From an uncultured Pelagibacteraceae bacterium (GTDB lineage: Bacteria > Pseudomonadota > Alphaproteobacteria > Pelagibacterales > Pelagibacteraceae): a DNA stretch of 64,000 nucleotides. Below are positions 16,159 through 24,175 of the stretch, one piece after another. The notes under the pieces are model-generated. The model was given only the letters and a program-made list of their open reading frames with translations. It searched no databases and had not been told where the DNA came from. How positions within the stretch are numbered: the first letter of the stretch is position 1; the number at the start of each line of letters is the position of its first letter. The translations under genes and the position numbers were made by a program. Location: contig CACCBF010000006.1 in assembly GCA_902544135.1 (NCBI GenBank), positions 1-64,000 on the forward strand, read 5' to 3'.

Positions 16159-17309
16159 TGAGTTTAAAAAATTGCTATAATTTTAAAGACTTTAGAAACT
16201 TAGCAAAAAAAAAATTACCATCACCAATTTTTCATTACATAGATGGTGGCTCAGATGATGAAGCTACTCTAAGAAGAAACACAGAATCATTCAATCAATG
16301 TGATTTAGTTCCGAATGTGTTAGCAAATGTTGGTAAACCTGACTTAACAACGACCTTGTTTGGAAGGAAAATAGATATGCCAATTTTTCTTTCTCCAGCC
16401 GCAATGCAGAGACTTTATCACGTTGATGGCGACAAAGCTTCAGCAAGAGCAGCAGAAAAATTTGGAACTTTTTACAGTATGTCTTCGATGAGTAATAACT
16501 CTATTGAGGAGATAGCCAATATTTCTAGTGGTCCAAAATTATTTCAACTTTATGTTCACAAAGATAAATCAATCACAGATGATTTGATTGATAGGTCAAG
16601 AAGATCAGGATTTGATGCAATGTGCCTGACTGTAGACACATTGGTAGCTGGAAATAGAGAAAAAGATCACAGAACAGGATTTACAACACCTCCAAAACTT
16701 ACATTAAAAAGCTTAATGAGTTTTGCAATGAGACCCAGTTGGGTTTTTAATTATTTAACTGGAAAAAAATTTGAACTCTCAAATGTTAAAAAAAAAACAG
16801 ACAAAGGAACGAACATTGCAAAATCAGTTATTGAATATATTAATGAGCAGTATGATCCACTGATGGGATGGAAAGATGCAGAATATTGTGCAAAAAAATG
16901 GAACGGACCATTTGCTCTAAAAGGAGTTATGTCAGTTGAGGATGCAAAAAAGGCTGTTGATATCGGTTGTACTGCTATTATGATCTCAAATCATGGAGGT
17001 CGACAGCTAGATGGCTCTAGATCACCTTTTGATCAAGTGAAAGCAATTTCAGATACAGTTGGCGATAAACTTGAAATTATTCTAGATGGGGGTGTTAGAA
17101 GAGGCACACATGTTCTAAAAGCATTAGCAGCTGGTGCAAAAGCATGTAGTTTTGGTAAAATGTTTTTGTTCTCTTTGGCCGCAGGGGGTCAGCAAGGTGT
17201 TGAACATTTACTTAAAAATATGCACGATGAGATTTATAGAAATATGGTTTTAATGGGTTGCAAAAGTTTAAAAGAGTTGAATAGTTCAAAATTAATATAT
17301 AGAAAATAG
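16158..17309 (+). CDS. lldD: FMN-dependent 2-hydroxyacid dehydrogenase, L-lactate dehydrogenase type, copy 2
   Basis: The 383-residue protein starts at a GTG embedded in the stop of the previous gene (TAGTG). It is a tandem paralogue of copy 1, clearly similar over the whole length. All main motifs are kept: HYIDGGSDDE, FQLYVHKDK and SNHGGRQLDGSR with His279. The middle part (LTGKKFELSNVKKKTDKGTN and surroundings) and the loop after the first strands differ, so the substrate range probably differs too. Translational coupling suggests the two are made together, perhaps as a hetero-oligomer. Confidence 0.9.
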   Translation: MSLKNCYNFKDFRNLAKKKLPSPIFHYIDGGSDDEATLRRNTESFNQCDLVPNVLANVGKPDLTTTLFGRKIDMPIFLSPAAMQRLYHVDGDKASARAAEKFGTFYSMSSMSNNSIEEIANISSGPKLFQLYVHKDKSITDDLIDRSRRSGFDAMCLTVDTLVAGNREKDHRTGFTTPPKLTLKSLMSFAMRPSWVFNYLTGKKFELSNVKKKTDKGTNIAKSVIEYINEQYDPLMGWKDAEYCAKKWNGPFALKGVMSVEDAKKAVDIGCTAIMISNHGGRQLDGSRSPFDQVKAISDTVGDKLEIILDGGVRRGTHVLKALAAGAKACSFGKMFLFSLAAGGQQGVEHLLKNMHDEIYRNMVLMGCKSLKELNSSKLIYRK

Positions 17310-17319
17310 AGGGATAATT

Positions 17320-18486
17320 ATGAAATTAGCAAAAAGTTTAGATAGATTAGGCACAGAGTCTGCATTTACTGTTCTTGCAGAGGCAAAAAAATTAGAGGCA
17401 CAAGGAAAGCCAATGATACATTTGGGACTAGGGCAGCCTGATTTTAAAACTCCTAAACATGTTGTTGAAGCTGCTAAAAAAGCACTAGATGATGGACATC
17501 ATGGATATGTTATGTCAAATGGTATCCCAGAATGTCGTCAAGCTGTTACAAGGTGGATCAAAAAACGTTACAATGTAGATATTAATTTTGAAAGAATTCT
17601 AATTATGCCTGGTGGAAAACCCACTATGAGTTATGCCATTCAATGTTTTGGTGAACCAGGGGCAGAGATTATACACCCAACACCTGCTTTTCCAATTTAT
17701 GAGTCAATGATAAACTATACAGGTTCAACCTCTGTTCCATATGACTTAACGGAAAATAAAGATTTAAAATTTGATCCAGATAAAATATTATCTATGATAA
17801 CAGATAAAACTCGACTGTTAATTCTAATAAATCCAAATAATCCAACTGGAAGCTTTGTTGAAAAAAAAGACGTGGATGTTTTAGCTGATGGTCTGAAAAA
17901 GCACCCTCATGTTACAATACTTAGCGATGAAATTTATAGTAGACAAATTTTTGATGGAAAAGAAATGCCAACATTTTTCAACTATCCAGAGTTAAGGGAA
18001 AGATTAATTGTATTAGAGGGATGGAGTAAAGCTTATTCTATGACTGGGTGGAGACTTGGTTGGAGCTTTTGGCCAGAACATTTAGTTGAACATGTTAACA
18101 AGTTATTAATTAATAGTGTTTCGTGTGTTAATGCTGCTGCTCAATTTGCCGGTATTGCTGCTTTAGATGGACCAGACGACTCAATTGATGTAATGATGGA
18201 AAAATTTACTCAAAGAAGAGATTTAATTTATAAAGGTTTAAATGATTTACCAGGTGTGGAATGTAGTTTACCTGGAGGAGCTTTTTATGCATTTCCTAAG
18301 GTAATTGGTACTGGCATGAATGGTGCAGAGTTTGCAAGAAAGGCTATGCATGAAGCAGGAGTTGCAATAGTTCCTGGATCAGCTTTTGGTGAAACTTGCC
18401 AAAATTATGTTAGATTTAGTTTTGCAGCATCAAGAGATAATATTTCCCAAGCTCTTGAAAATATAAAGAAAATGCTGACTAAATAA
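17320..18486 (+). CDS. Class I/II PLP-dependent aminotransferase
   Basis: The 388-residue fold-type I aminotransferase resembles the aspartate/aromatic/branched-chain group of AspC-like enzymes. It has GLGQPDF near 36-42, NPNNPTGSF near 170, SDEIYSRQIF, and the PLP lysine in EGWSKAYSMTGWRLGW (Lys237). The C-terminal FVRFSFA-type segment carries the arginine that binds the substrate carboxylate. It follows the two lactate-dehydrogenase-type genes by 10 bp, so it could aminate the 2-oxo acids they make, for example to alanine; this is inferred from context. A hairpin or promoter is not evident before it. Confidence 0.9.
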   Translation: MKLAKSLDRLGTESAFTVLAEAKKLEAQGKPMIHLGLGQPDFKTPKHVVEAAKKALDDGHHGYVMSNGIPECRQAVTRWIKKRYNVDINFERILIMPGGKPTMSYAIQCFGEPGAEIIHPTPAFPIYESMINYTGSTSVPYDLTENKDLKFDPDKILSMITDKTRLLILINPNNPTGSFVEKKDVDVLADGLKKHPHVTILSDEIYSRQIFDGKEMPTFFNYPELRERLIVLEGWSKAYSMTGWRLGWSFWPEHLVEHVNKLLINSVSCVNAAAQFAGIAALDGPDDSIDVMMEKFTQRRDLIYKGLNDLPGVECSLPGGAFYAFPKVIGTGMNGAEFARKAMHEAGVAIVPGSAFGETCQNYVRFSFAASRDNISQALENIKKMLTK

Positions 18487-18523
18487 GCTGTATTTTTGCT
18501 AAAATTTTTATTAATATTTATCA

Positions 18524-19897
18524 ATGAACAATCAAGTACAAGCTGAGTTAAAAAAGATTTTTAACGGTAGGTTTTCAACATCAGTATCGACTAGAGCAAA
18601 CTATGCAAGGGGTGAAGATACGTATGATCCTATTCTATCAAAGGCAGTTGTATTTCCTGAAACTAATGAGGAAGTTTCTAAGATATTAAGTCTTTGCAAC
18701 AAACATAAAATCCCAGTTGTTCCTTTTGGAACAGGAACCTCTTTAGAAGGAAACGTTGTGGGTCATGACAAGGGAATCACAATTAGTCTTGAAAAAATGA
18801 ATAAAATTTTGAGTGTCAACGTTGAGGATTTTGATTGTAGAGTTCAAGCTTGTGTAACTAAAGAGCAGCTAAATGATTATTTAAGGGAGGATGGAGTTTT
18901 CTTTCCAATCGATCCAGGAGCAAATGCAGCTATAGGTGGTATGGCGTCGACCTCAGCTTCGGGAACCATGGCAGTAAAATATGGCACAATGAAAACTGTG
19001 ATAACTGGTTTAACTGTAATTTTGCCTAATGGAGATATTATTAACACAGGTAGCAGAACTAAAAAAACCTCAGCGGGTTACAATTTGACAAACTTATTTA
19101 TTGGTTCAGAGGGAACTTTAGGGATTATAACAGAAATTCAATTGAGATTATCCCCAATACCAGAGAGTATCATGTCAGCTGTATGTCACTTTCCAACTCT
19201 AGAAAGCGCGGTTCAGACTGCCCAACAGGTTATTCAATATGGTGTGCCTATTGCTAGGATTGAAATGCTCAATAAAGATCAAATGGAAATTAGTATTAAT
19301 TACTCAAAATTAAAAGATATTGAAGCAGTCCCAACTTTATTTTTTGAGTTTCACGGAACAGAGGGGTCAAATAAGGAGAATATAAAAATTGTTGAGGAAA
19401 TTTCAAAGGATAATAATGGAAGTTCTTTTAAATGGGCAAAAGATTTAGAGGAAAGAAATAAACTTTGGAAAGCTAGGTGGGATGTTTATTACTCTGTTAA
19501 AGCATTGATCAATAATGGGAGAGTTTATTCAACGGATGTTTGTTTGCCTATTTCTAAAATCACTGAGTGTGTAAATTTTGCTGAGGCGCAAACAAAAAAA
19601 CTTGGTTTGAGAGCTCCAATGGTAGGTCATTTAGGTGATGGAAATTTTCATGTGATTTTACCTTATGATCCAAAAGAAGAGGGAACCTATAATAAAATAA
19701 GAGACTTTAGTGATCTTTTAATTGAAAAAACTTTGGAACTTAATGGTACAATAACAGGAGAACACGGAGTTGGATTGCACAAAAAAGCTTACTTATTGAA
19801 AGAACATGGCGACTGTATTCCATTAATGAAATCTATAAAAAGAAGTATCGATCAAAATAATATAATGAATCCTGGAAAAATTTTTGATTTGAATTAA
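18524..19897 (+). CDS. FAD-linked oxidase, D-lactate dehydrogenase/glycolate oxidase GlcD type
   Basis: The 457-residue protein has an N-terminal PCMH-type FAD domain (VVPFGTGTSLEGNV near 66-79, then DPGANAAIGGMASTSASG near 130-147). The FAD-oxidase C-terminal domain follows, with the metal/substrate motif VGHLGDGNFH and the late GTITGEHGVGLHKK. Such enzymes oxidise D-2-hydroxy acids (D-lactate, glycolate, D-2-hydroxyglutarate). No GlcE or GlcF gene is adjacent, which favours a single-subunit D-lactate dehydrogenase-like enzyme over the three-part glycolate oxidase. It lies 37 bp after the aminotransferase and 16 bp before the NAD(P) 2-hydroxyacid dehydrogenase. Confidence 0.9.
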   Translation: MNNQVQAELKKIFNGRFSTSVSTRANYARGEDTYDPILSKAVVFPETNEEVSKILSLCNKHKIPVVPFGTGTSLEGNVVGHDKGITISLEKMNKILSVNVEDFDCRVQACVTKEQLNDYLREDGVFFPIDPGANAAIGGMASTSASGTMAVKYGTMKTVITGLTVILPNGDIINTGSRTKKTSAGYNLTNLFIGSEGTLGIITEIQLRLSPIPESIMSAVCHFPTLESAVQTAQQVIQYGVPIARIEMLNKDQMEISINYSKLKDIEAVPTLFFEFHGTEGSNKENIKIVEEISKDNNGSSFKWAKDLEERNKLWKARWDVYYSVKALINNGRVYSTDVCLPISKITECVNFAEAQTKKLGLRAPMVGHLGDGNFHVILPYDPKEEGTYNKIRDFSDLLIEKTLELNGTITGEHGVGLHKKAYLLKEHGDCIPLMKSIKRSIDQNNIMNPGKIFDLN

Positions 19898-19913
19898 TAA
19901 ACTTTGAATTTTA

Positions 19914-20866
19914 TGAAAAAAATTTTAATTACAAGAAAATTAATTAGAGAGAGTGAAGATAAAGCAAGTAAAACTTTTAATCCAATATTTAATCCCAATG
20001 ACGAATTATACTCACAATCAAAAGTTATAGATATGAGCCAAGGATGTGATGGAATTTTATCATCACTTACTGAAAAATTAGATGAGCAAACTATTAATAA
20101 ACTTCCAGATACAATCAAGATTATTTCAAATTTTGCTGTTGGATTTGGAAACATTGATTTAGAGGCTGCAAAAAATAGAGGTATTGCTGTTACAAATACT
20201 CCAGAAGTATTATCAGATGCAACTGCAGAAATCGGAGTTCTTTTAATTTTAGGTGCATGCAGAAGAGCCGCAGAGGGTATACAGTCAGCACAAGATGGTG
20301 GATGGAAATGGTCAGCAGATTATTTAATTGGTAAGCAATTAACGGGAACAAGATTAGGAGTTTTAGGAATGGGAAGAATAGGTCAAAAAATTGCTAAAAT
20401 TGCTAGATCACTGGGAATGATAATTCACTATCACAACAGATCAAAACTTAGTGAGGAAAAAGAACAAGGCGCTGTTTATCACAAAGATATAAAAAGTCTT
20501 TTTTCTGTCTCTGATGTTTTATCTATTTGTTGTCCTGCAACAAAAGAAACTGAGAATATGATTAATAAGGAAACAGTAGAGTACTTTCCAAAAGGTGCAG
20601 TAATCACTAATGTAGCTAGAGGAGACATTGTTGATGATGAGGCTTTAATAGATGCTTTAAATAGAAGAAAAATTTATGCAGTTGGTCTTGATGTTTACAA
20701 AAACGAGCCAAATTTAAATCCAGGATATGGTAAAATTAAATCAGCATTTATTTTACCTCACCTTGGTAGTGCAACGAAGGACACAAGAATTGCAATGGCT
20801 AATTTAGCTATAGATAATATTGATGAGTTTTTTAAAACTGGAAATTGTAAAAACAAAGTCAATTAA
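19914..20866 (+). CDS. D-isomer-specific 2-hydroxyacid dehydrogenase (glyoxylate/hydroxypyruvate reductase-like)
   Basis: The start is taken at the second in-frame ATG, 19914 (19904 and 19914 give MNFMKK and MKK; the choice is uncertain by a few residues). The protein of about 317 residues has the NAD(P) motif GVLGMGRIGQ near 150. The catalytic triad is arginine in NVARGDIVDD, glutamate in DVYKNEPN and histidine in LPHLGSAT. It reduces 2-oxo acids such as glyoxylate or hydroxypyruvate, or oxidises the D-hydroxy acid. It is likely the last gene of the run starting at the lldD pair. Confidence 0.9.
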
Positions 20867-20955
20867 TTCTACCTTGGATTGAATAAAATTCAACTTCTGC
20901 GACATCTACGCTACTTTTTAGAAAGACTCCAATCTCAAACTATGCTTAAATTCGT

Positions 20956-20969
20956 CAGTTAATTAACTG
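20956..20969. promoter_or_regulatory. Perfect 14-bp palindrome just upstream of dctP
   Basis: CAGTTAATTAACTG is a perfect dyad ending 5 bases before the AGGAG ribosome-binding site (20974-20978) of the TRAP binding-protein gene. It could be an operator for a dimeric regulator or a small hairpin affecting translation. The rest of the 117-bp gap shows only a weak TTGAAT/ATTCAA hairpin near 20878-20892. Confidence 0.4.
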
Positions 20970-20983
20970 TGATAGGAGAAATA

Positions 20984-22138
20984 ATGACTAAAGAAAATAA
21001 ATCATTGAAGGTGAAAACATCTTCAAGACGTAAGTTCTTTAAGACTGCTGCGAAGACAGGTGCTTTAGCTGCAGCCGCTGTTGCAATGCCATACGTAAAG
21101 GCAAATGCAGCAACTACATTAAAGATGCAAGCTGCATGGCCTAGTGGAGCAAACATCTTTTTTGAAATGGCTGGAGACTATTGTAACATGGTAAAAGAAA
21201 TGTCTGGAGGATCTCTTCAGATTGATCTTCAACCAGTTGGAGCAGTTGTAAAGACTTCAGAAATCGGACAAGCGGTTAGTTCCGGTGTAGTAGATATGGG
21301 TCACTGGGTGACTGCATATTGGTATGGTAAAAATCCTGCTGCATCATTATTTGGAACTGGTCCTTCATACGGAATGTCATCTCAAGAAGTAATGGGATGG
21401 ATGGAGTATGGTGGAGGAAGAAAATTATATGATGAAACACTTGCAAAAGTTGGTTTCGATTATATTGGTTTTTTCCATATGCCTATGCCAGCACAGCCTT
21501 TTGGTTGGTTCAAAAAGAACGTAACTAAAGTATCTGATGTTAAAGGTATGAAGTACAGAACTGTTGGTTTAGCGACTAACGTTTTGACTGCAATGGGAAT
21601 GGTAGTTAGACAGTTACCAGGTGGTGAAATCCAGCCAGCAATGAAAACTGGTTTGATTGAAGCAGCTGAGTTTAACAACCCAACTTCAGACTCTCAATTT
21701 GGTATGCAAGATGTTTCTAAGCATTATCACTTAGGAAGCTTCCACCAATCTCAAGAGATGTTTGAAATTCCAGTTAACAAAAAAACATACAACAGTTTAT
21801 CACCTGCACATCAAGCAATATTGAAAAATGCTGCTTATGCTGCAAACAGTGATAATTACTTTAAAGCTTTAGTAAGATACTCAGCTGACTTAGCTAAGTT
21901 AATGAATGAGCATAAAGTAAATGTGTATCAAACTTCAGATGAGATTTTAGCTCAACAATTAAAAGGTTGGGATAAAGTTATCGGCGATTTCAATAAGAAA
22001 GATCCTTTCTTTAAGAAAGTCGTAGATTCTCAAAAATCATATGCGAAGAGAGTAATGAAATACTTGCTGATGAATCAGCCAAATTACAAACTTGCATACG
22101 AAAATGAGTTTGGTCCAATAGGAAAAGTTAAACTGTAA
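20984..22138 (+). CDS. dctP: TRAP transporter substrate-binding protein, TakP/lactate-type family, Tat-exported
   Basis: The ATG at 20984 is chosen because an AGGAG sits 5 bases upstream; an upstream GTG lies inside a palindrome. The 384-residue protein has a twin-arginine signal (SSRRKFFK, Arg15-Arg16, cleavage near AnA at 42), as is common for this TRAP subfamily. Arg192 in GMKYRTVG fits the conserved arginine that holds a substrate carboxylate. The layout (WPSG, GHWVTAYWYGKNP, EFNNPTSDSQFG) is that of the alpha-keto acid/lactate/mannitol-like branch rather than C4-dicarboxylate DctP. The neighbouring hydroxyacid dehydrogenases support a 2-hydroxy- or 2-oxo-acid ligand. Confidence 0.93.
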   Translation: MTKENKSLKVKTSSRRKFFKTAAKTGALAAAAVAMPYVKANAATTLKMQAAWPSGANIFFEMAGDYCNMVKEMSGGSLQIDLQPVGAVVKTSEIGQAVSSGVVDMGHWVTAYWYGKNPAASLFGTGPSYGMSSQEVMGWMEYGGGRKLYDETLAKVGFDYIGFFHMPMPAQPFGWFKKNVTKVSDVKGMKYRTVGLATNVLTAMGMVVRQLPGGEIQPAMKTGLIEAAEFNNPTSDSQFGMQDVSKHYHLGSFHQSQEMFEIPVNKKTYNSLSPAHQAILKNAAYAANSDNYFKALVRYSADLAKLMNEHKVNVYQTSDEILAQQLKGWDKVIGDFNKKDPFFKKVVDSQKSYAKRVMKYLLMNQPNYKLAYENEFGPIGKVKL

Positions 22139-22157
22139 TTAACTTTTAATAAAATTT

Positions 22158-22186
22158 AAAGGGGGGCTTAGGCCCCCTTTTTTATT
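22158..22186 (+). terminator. Rho-independent terminator between dctP and dctQ
   Basis: AAAGGGGG (22158-22165) pairs with CCCCCTTT (22173-22180) around a 7-base loop, followed by a T-run. It is by far the most GC-rich hairpin in the window's gaps. Placed inside the TRAP operon, it should let the binding protein be made in excess over the membrane subunits, through partial read-through or a separate dctQM promoter. Confidence 0.92.
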
Positions 22187-22223
22187 TGATTATTCCAATA
22201 CAATTCAATAAAAGTTTATATCT

Positions 22224-22817
22224 ATGATGAGATCTTACATAAAATTTGCTGATAGATTAAGCGTCTCAATGGGTAAAGCTTTCTCATGGTGCATCGTAAT
22301 TTTAATGGGAGGAACTTGCTATGAAGTTTTCATGGCGTACGCTTTAAATGCACCAACTTTATGGAATTTTGATTTTAGTCTTCAAATGTACGGTGCAATT
22401 TTTATGATGGCAGGTGCATACACTTTATGTACAGAAGCGCATGTTAGAGGAGACGTTATTTACAGATTATTTCCTCAAAGAACACAAGCTTGGATAGATT
22501 TAGTTTTATATTTTATTTTCTTTTTCCCTGGTGTTGTTGCATTAGCTTTTTATGGCTACGAATACGCAGCGCTTGCATGGAAAATTAAAGAAACAAGTTG
22601 GAACAGCCCAGCTCAAATTCAAATTTACATGGCAAAATCTTTGATACCTTTGTCTGGAACTTTATTAACTCTCCAAGGAATAAGTGAGGTGTTTAGATGT
22701 ATCATATGTATAAAAACTGGTAGTTGGCCAGAAAGAGGAACTGAACGTGATGCGGAAGAGACTGAAAAAGTATTAATGAGAACCTCACAAGAAGGAAATA
22801 AAGAAGATGTTATTTAG
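22224..22817 (+). CDS. dctQ: TRAP transporter small membrane subunit
   Basis: The 197-residue protein has four membrane helices (about 17-35, 50-70, 92-115 and 138-158) and the DctQ signature region YTLCTEAHVRGDVIYR, where the EAHVRGD segment is the most conserved part of the family. It ends in a charged cytoplasmic tail. It pairs with DctM as the sodium-driven membrane part of the transporter. It overlaps dctM by 11 bp and follows the terminator after dctP. Confidence 0.93.
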   Translation: MMRSYIKFADRLSVSMGKAFSWCIVILMGGTCYEVFMAYALNAPTLWNFDFSLQMYGAIFMMAGAYTLCTEAHVRGDVIYRLFPQRTQAWIDLVLYFIFFFPGVVALAFYGYEYAALAWKIKETSWNSPAQIQIYMAKSLIPLSGTLLTLQGISEVFRCIICIKTGSWPERGTERDAEETEKVLMRTSQEGNKEDVI

Positions 22818-24168
22818 TCTGACTAATCCTGAAGTGGCAATTATGATGATGGGTATATTTCTATTTGCCGTACTATTAGGTTTTCCGATTGCCTTTACTT
22901 TAATGGCGATGGGACTAGGTTTTGGATATTATGCTTACTTTGATCCAACAAAGATGGAACATCTTTTTGATAATAGGATATTCCAACTTTTTGTACAAAA
23001 TACCTATACCGTCATGGACAATAACGTTCTTACCGCGGTCCCACTCTTTTTATTTATGGGATATTTGGTTGAAAGAGCAGGTATTGTAGCAAAATTATTT
23101 TTTGCAATTAGATTAGCATCTCACAAACTTCCTGCATCAATGGCAGTTGCGGCATTGATTACTTGTGCATTATTTTCAACAGCTACTGGTATTATCGGTG
23201 CAGTTGTCACATTAATGGGGCTACTAGCTTGGCCTGCCATGATTAAAGCCGGTTATGACAAAAAATTTGCATCTGGAATAATTTGTTCAGGTGGTTGTTT
23301 AGGAATTTTAATTCCACCAAGTATTATGCTGATCGTTTACTCCGTTATCGCTCAACTATCACCATTAAGATTATTTGCCGCCGCTATTTTTCCAGGACTT
23401 ATGTTGGCGGGACTCTACATTGCTTACGCAGTGTTTAGAGCTTGGTTAAATCCATCGATAGCACCAAAACCGGCGGCAGAAGAAATACCTCCTACAGCAG
23501 TAATTATGAAAGAGGTTCTTGTTTCTTTCTTACCTTTGTTTTCTTTAATAATTTTAGTTCTAGGTACAATTTTAGCTGGAATTGCAACACCCGCTGAAGC
23601 TGCAGCAGTCGGGGCATTTGGTTCATTAGTGCTCTCATATTTCTACAAAACTCTTAAATGGAAAAATTTCAAAGAGTCTGTCTTTCTAACAGCTAAAACA
23701 ACTGCAATGATTATGTGGTTATTCATAGGATCGTGGACATTTGCCTCTGTATTTTCTTATCTTGGTGGTCACGAAGTTTTTGAACATTTTTTTAAGTCTC
23801 TAAATTTACAGCCTTGGCAATTTTTAGTAATTACACAATTGATTATATTTTTATTAGGTTGGCCATTAGAGTGGACAGAAATATTAATTATTTTTGTGCC
23901 GATATTTTTACCATTAGTTGAATTTTTTGGAGTTAACCCATACTTCTTTGCAATGTTAATTGCATTAAATTTGCAAACCTCATTTTTAACACCCCCCATG
24001 GCAATGTCTGCCTACTACTTAAAGGGAGTTCAATCAAAGAATGTAGAATTAATGCAGATCTTTGGAGGAATAATGCCATTTTTAGGTATTGTAATTTTAG
24101 CGATGGTTTTAATGTATTTATTTCCAGGTATAGCACTTTGGTTACCAGAGACATTATTTGCAAATTAA
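22807..24168 (+). CDS. dctM: TRAP transporter large membrane subunit
   Basis: The 453-residue protein has about 12-13 membrane segments and shows DctM hallmarks: a PLFLFMGYLVERAG stretch near 80, the GIIGAVVTLMGLLAWPAM region, GCLGILIPPSIMLIVY near 160-175, and GIATPAEAAAVGAFG near 260. It forms the elevator-type transport unit that moves substrate with sodium after delivery by DctP. It ends 7 bp before an amidase gene, so the operon probably continues. Confidence 0.95.
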   Translation: MLFSLTNPEVAIMMMGIFLFAVLLGFPIAFTLMAMGLGFGYYAYFDPTKMEHLFDNRIFQLFVQNTYTVMDNNVLTAVPLFLFMGYLVERAGIVAKLFFAIRLASHKLPASMAVAALITCALFSTATGIIGAVVTLMGLLAWPAMIKAGYDKKFASGIICSGGCLGILIPPSIMLIVYSVIAQLSPLRLFAAAIFPGLMLAGLYIAYAVFRAWLNPSIAPKPAAEEIPPTAVIMKEVLVSFLPLFSLIILVLGTILAGIATPAEAAAVGAFGSLVLSYFYKTLKWKNFKESVFLTAKTTAMIMWLFIGSWTFASVFSYLGGHEVFEHFFKSLNLQPWQFLVITQLIIFLLGWPLEWTEILIIFVPIFLPLVEFFGVNPYFFAMLIALNLQTSFLTPPMAMSAYYLKGVQSKNVELMQIFGGIMPFLGIVILAMVLMYLFPGIALWLPETLFAN

Positions 24169-24175
24169 TTTTTAA

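Noticed and set aside
20867-20955. Known riboswitch (SAM, glycine or similar) in front of dctP
   Set aside because: I find no conserved core of a known class; only a weak TTGAAT/ATTCAA hairpin and a long-range GGATTG/CAATCT pairing.
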